Below, one piece after another: positions 6,113-6,381 of a stretch of DNA of 6,381 bases. Within the stretch, counting starts at the first letter, position 1; every line of letters starts with the position of its first letter. This DNA is from Armatimonadota bacterium (lineage in GTDB: Bacteria > Sysuimicrobiota > Sysuimicrobiia > Sysuimicrobiales > Humicultoraceae): assembly GCA_016198805.1 (NCBI GenBank), contig JACQHU010000087.1, forward strand, positions 1 to 6,381, read 5' to 3'. The notes beneath the pieces are model-generated. The model saw only the letters and a list, made by a program, of their open reading frames with translations. It had not been told where the DNA came from and did no database searches. The position numbers and the translations under genes were made by a program.

Positions 6113-6381
6113 CGCAGCCGGCCTGGGCCCCACGCCTCGCGCACCTGAGCCTGGTGATCATGCTGCTGTTCCTCCTGCTGGAGGGGCGGTTGTGGTCGTT
6201 GCAGGCGATCCAGGGTCCGTTCTACCTGCGTCTGTCGGAGCAGAATCGCCTGCGTGATTACGTGATCCCGGCGCCGCGGGGGGTGATCTACGATCGGCGC
6301 GGGCAGCCGCTGGTCACCAACCGCGCCGCCTTCACCGTGAGTGTTCTCCCGATGGAAGTGAACGACCCGGCGCGTCTGGCC
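6109..6381 (+). CDS. mrdA: Penicillin-binding protein 2 (elongation transpeptidase), N-terminal fragment
   Basis: The first 91 residues are present; the window ends mid-gene. This class B penicillin-binding protein cross-links new peptidoglycan during rod elongation with RodA and the Mre proteins. The fragment shows a short N-terminal cytoplasmic tail, one membrane helix (about 10-25, LAHLSLVIMLLFLLLEG), then Q-x-x-Q-G-P-F-Y-L-R-L-S-E-Q-N-R-L-R (32-49). Next is the class B signature APRGVIYDRRGQPLVTN (55-71, with Pro56-Arg57-Gly58 and Asp62-Arg63). These belong to the N-terminal dimerisation (pedestal) domain. The catalytic S-x-x-K, S-x-N and K-T/S-G motifs lie beyond the window and cannot be checked. 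The ATG start overlaps the mreD stop by 4 nt. A divisome PBP (FtsI type) would share these motifs, but the mreBCD context favours the elongation enzyme. Confidence 0.93.
   Translation, partial: MTQPAWAPRLAHLSLVIMLLFLLLEGRLWSLQAIQGPFYLRLSEQNRLRDYVIPAPRGVIYDRRGQPLVTNRAAFTVSVLPMEVNDPARLA

Noticed and set aside
5014..6144. Open frame of 376 codons on the - strand opposite mreC and mreD
   Set aside because: It shows the same composition artefact, has no motif, and covers two well-supported genes on the other strand.

Overview
This is a GC-rich bacterial window of 6,381 bases with genes packed on the + strand. Two arrangements point to the kind of organism. The order DUF4321 - maf - radC - mreB - mreC - mreD - penicillin-binding protein 2 is the one I know from Clostridia-type Firmicutes, where minCD often follows. 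DUF4321 is itself mainly a Firmicutes-type family. With the strong GC bias and a holin-X family protein, this suggests a high-GC Firmicutes-like or deep-branching candidate lineage. No rRNA or other phylogenetic marker is present, so the lineage is inference.

Region 1 (1-853). The window opens inside the C-terminal end of a cupredoxin with a type-1 copper ligand loop. A perfect 12-bp hairpin follows. Next come two small membrane-protein genes that overlap by 34 nt: a holin-superfamily-III (Phage_holin_3_6) protein and an unrecognised one-helix protein.

Region 2 (854-1901). A hairpin and a consensus -10 box precede tatA and tatC, which lie 6 nt apart. They form a minimal two-component twin-arginine translocase with no tatB in view.

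Region 3 (1902-3668). This holds DUF4321, then maf (nucleotide pyrophosphatase of the dTTP/UTP type) and radC (JAMM-motif protein). An extended -10 promoter overlaps the end of DUF4321 and lies just before maf. Its predicted start point falls almost on the first possible maf start codon.

Region 4 (3669-6381, continuing past the window). This is the rod-shape operon mreB - mreC - mreD - pbp2 (mrdA). It encodes the actin-like filament, its two membrane partners and the elongation transpeptidase. The last gene is cut by the window edge after 91 codons. Linkage tightens along the operon: a 37-nt gap holding a hairpin, then a 7-nt gap, then a 4-nt ATGA overlap. The genes from maf onward probably form one transcription unit for cell elongation and septum-associated housekeeping. 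The cell is therefore probably rod-shaped.

I see no mobile element, CRISPR array, tRNA or rRNA, and no gene-free stretch over 300 bases. This is mostly core housekeeping DNA, and I did not find a convincing new system. The points most worth a second look are the possible leaderless maf start, the structured leader before the holin-X gene, the unassigned overlapping gene at 560-853, and a substitution in a conserved TatC loop.
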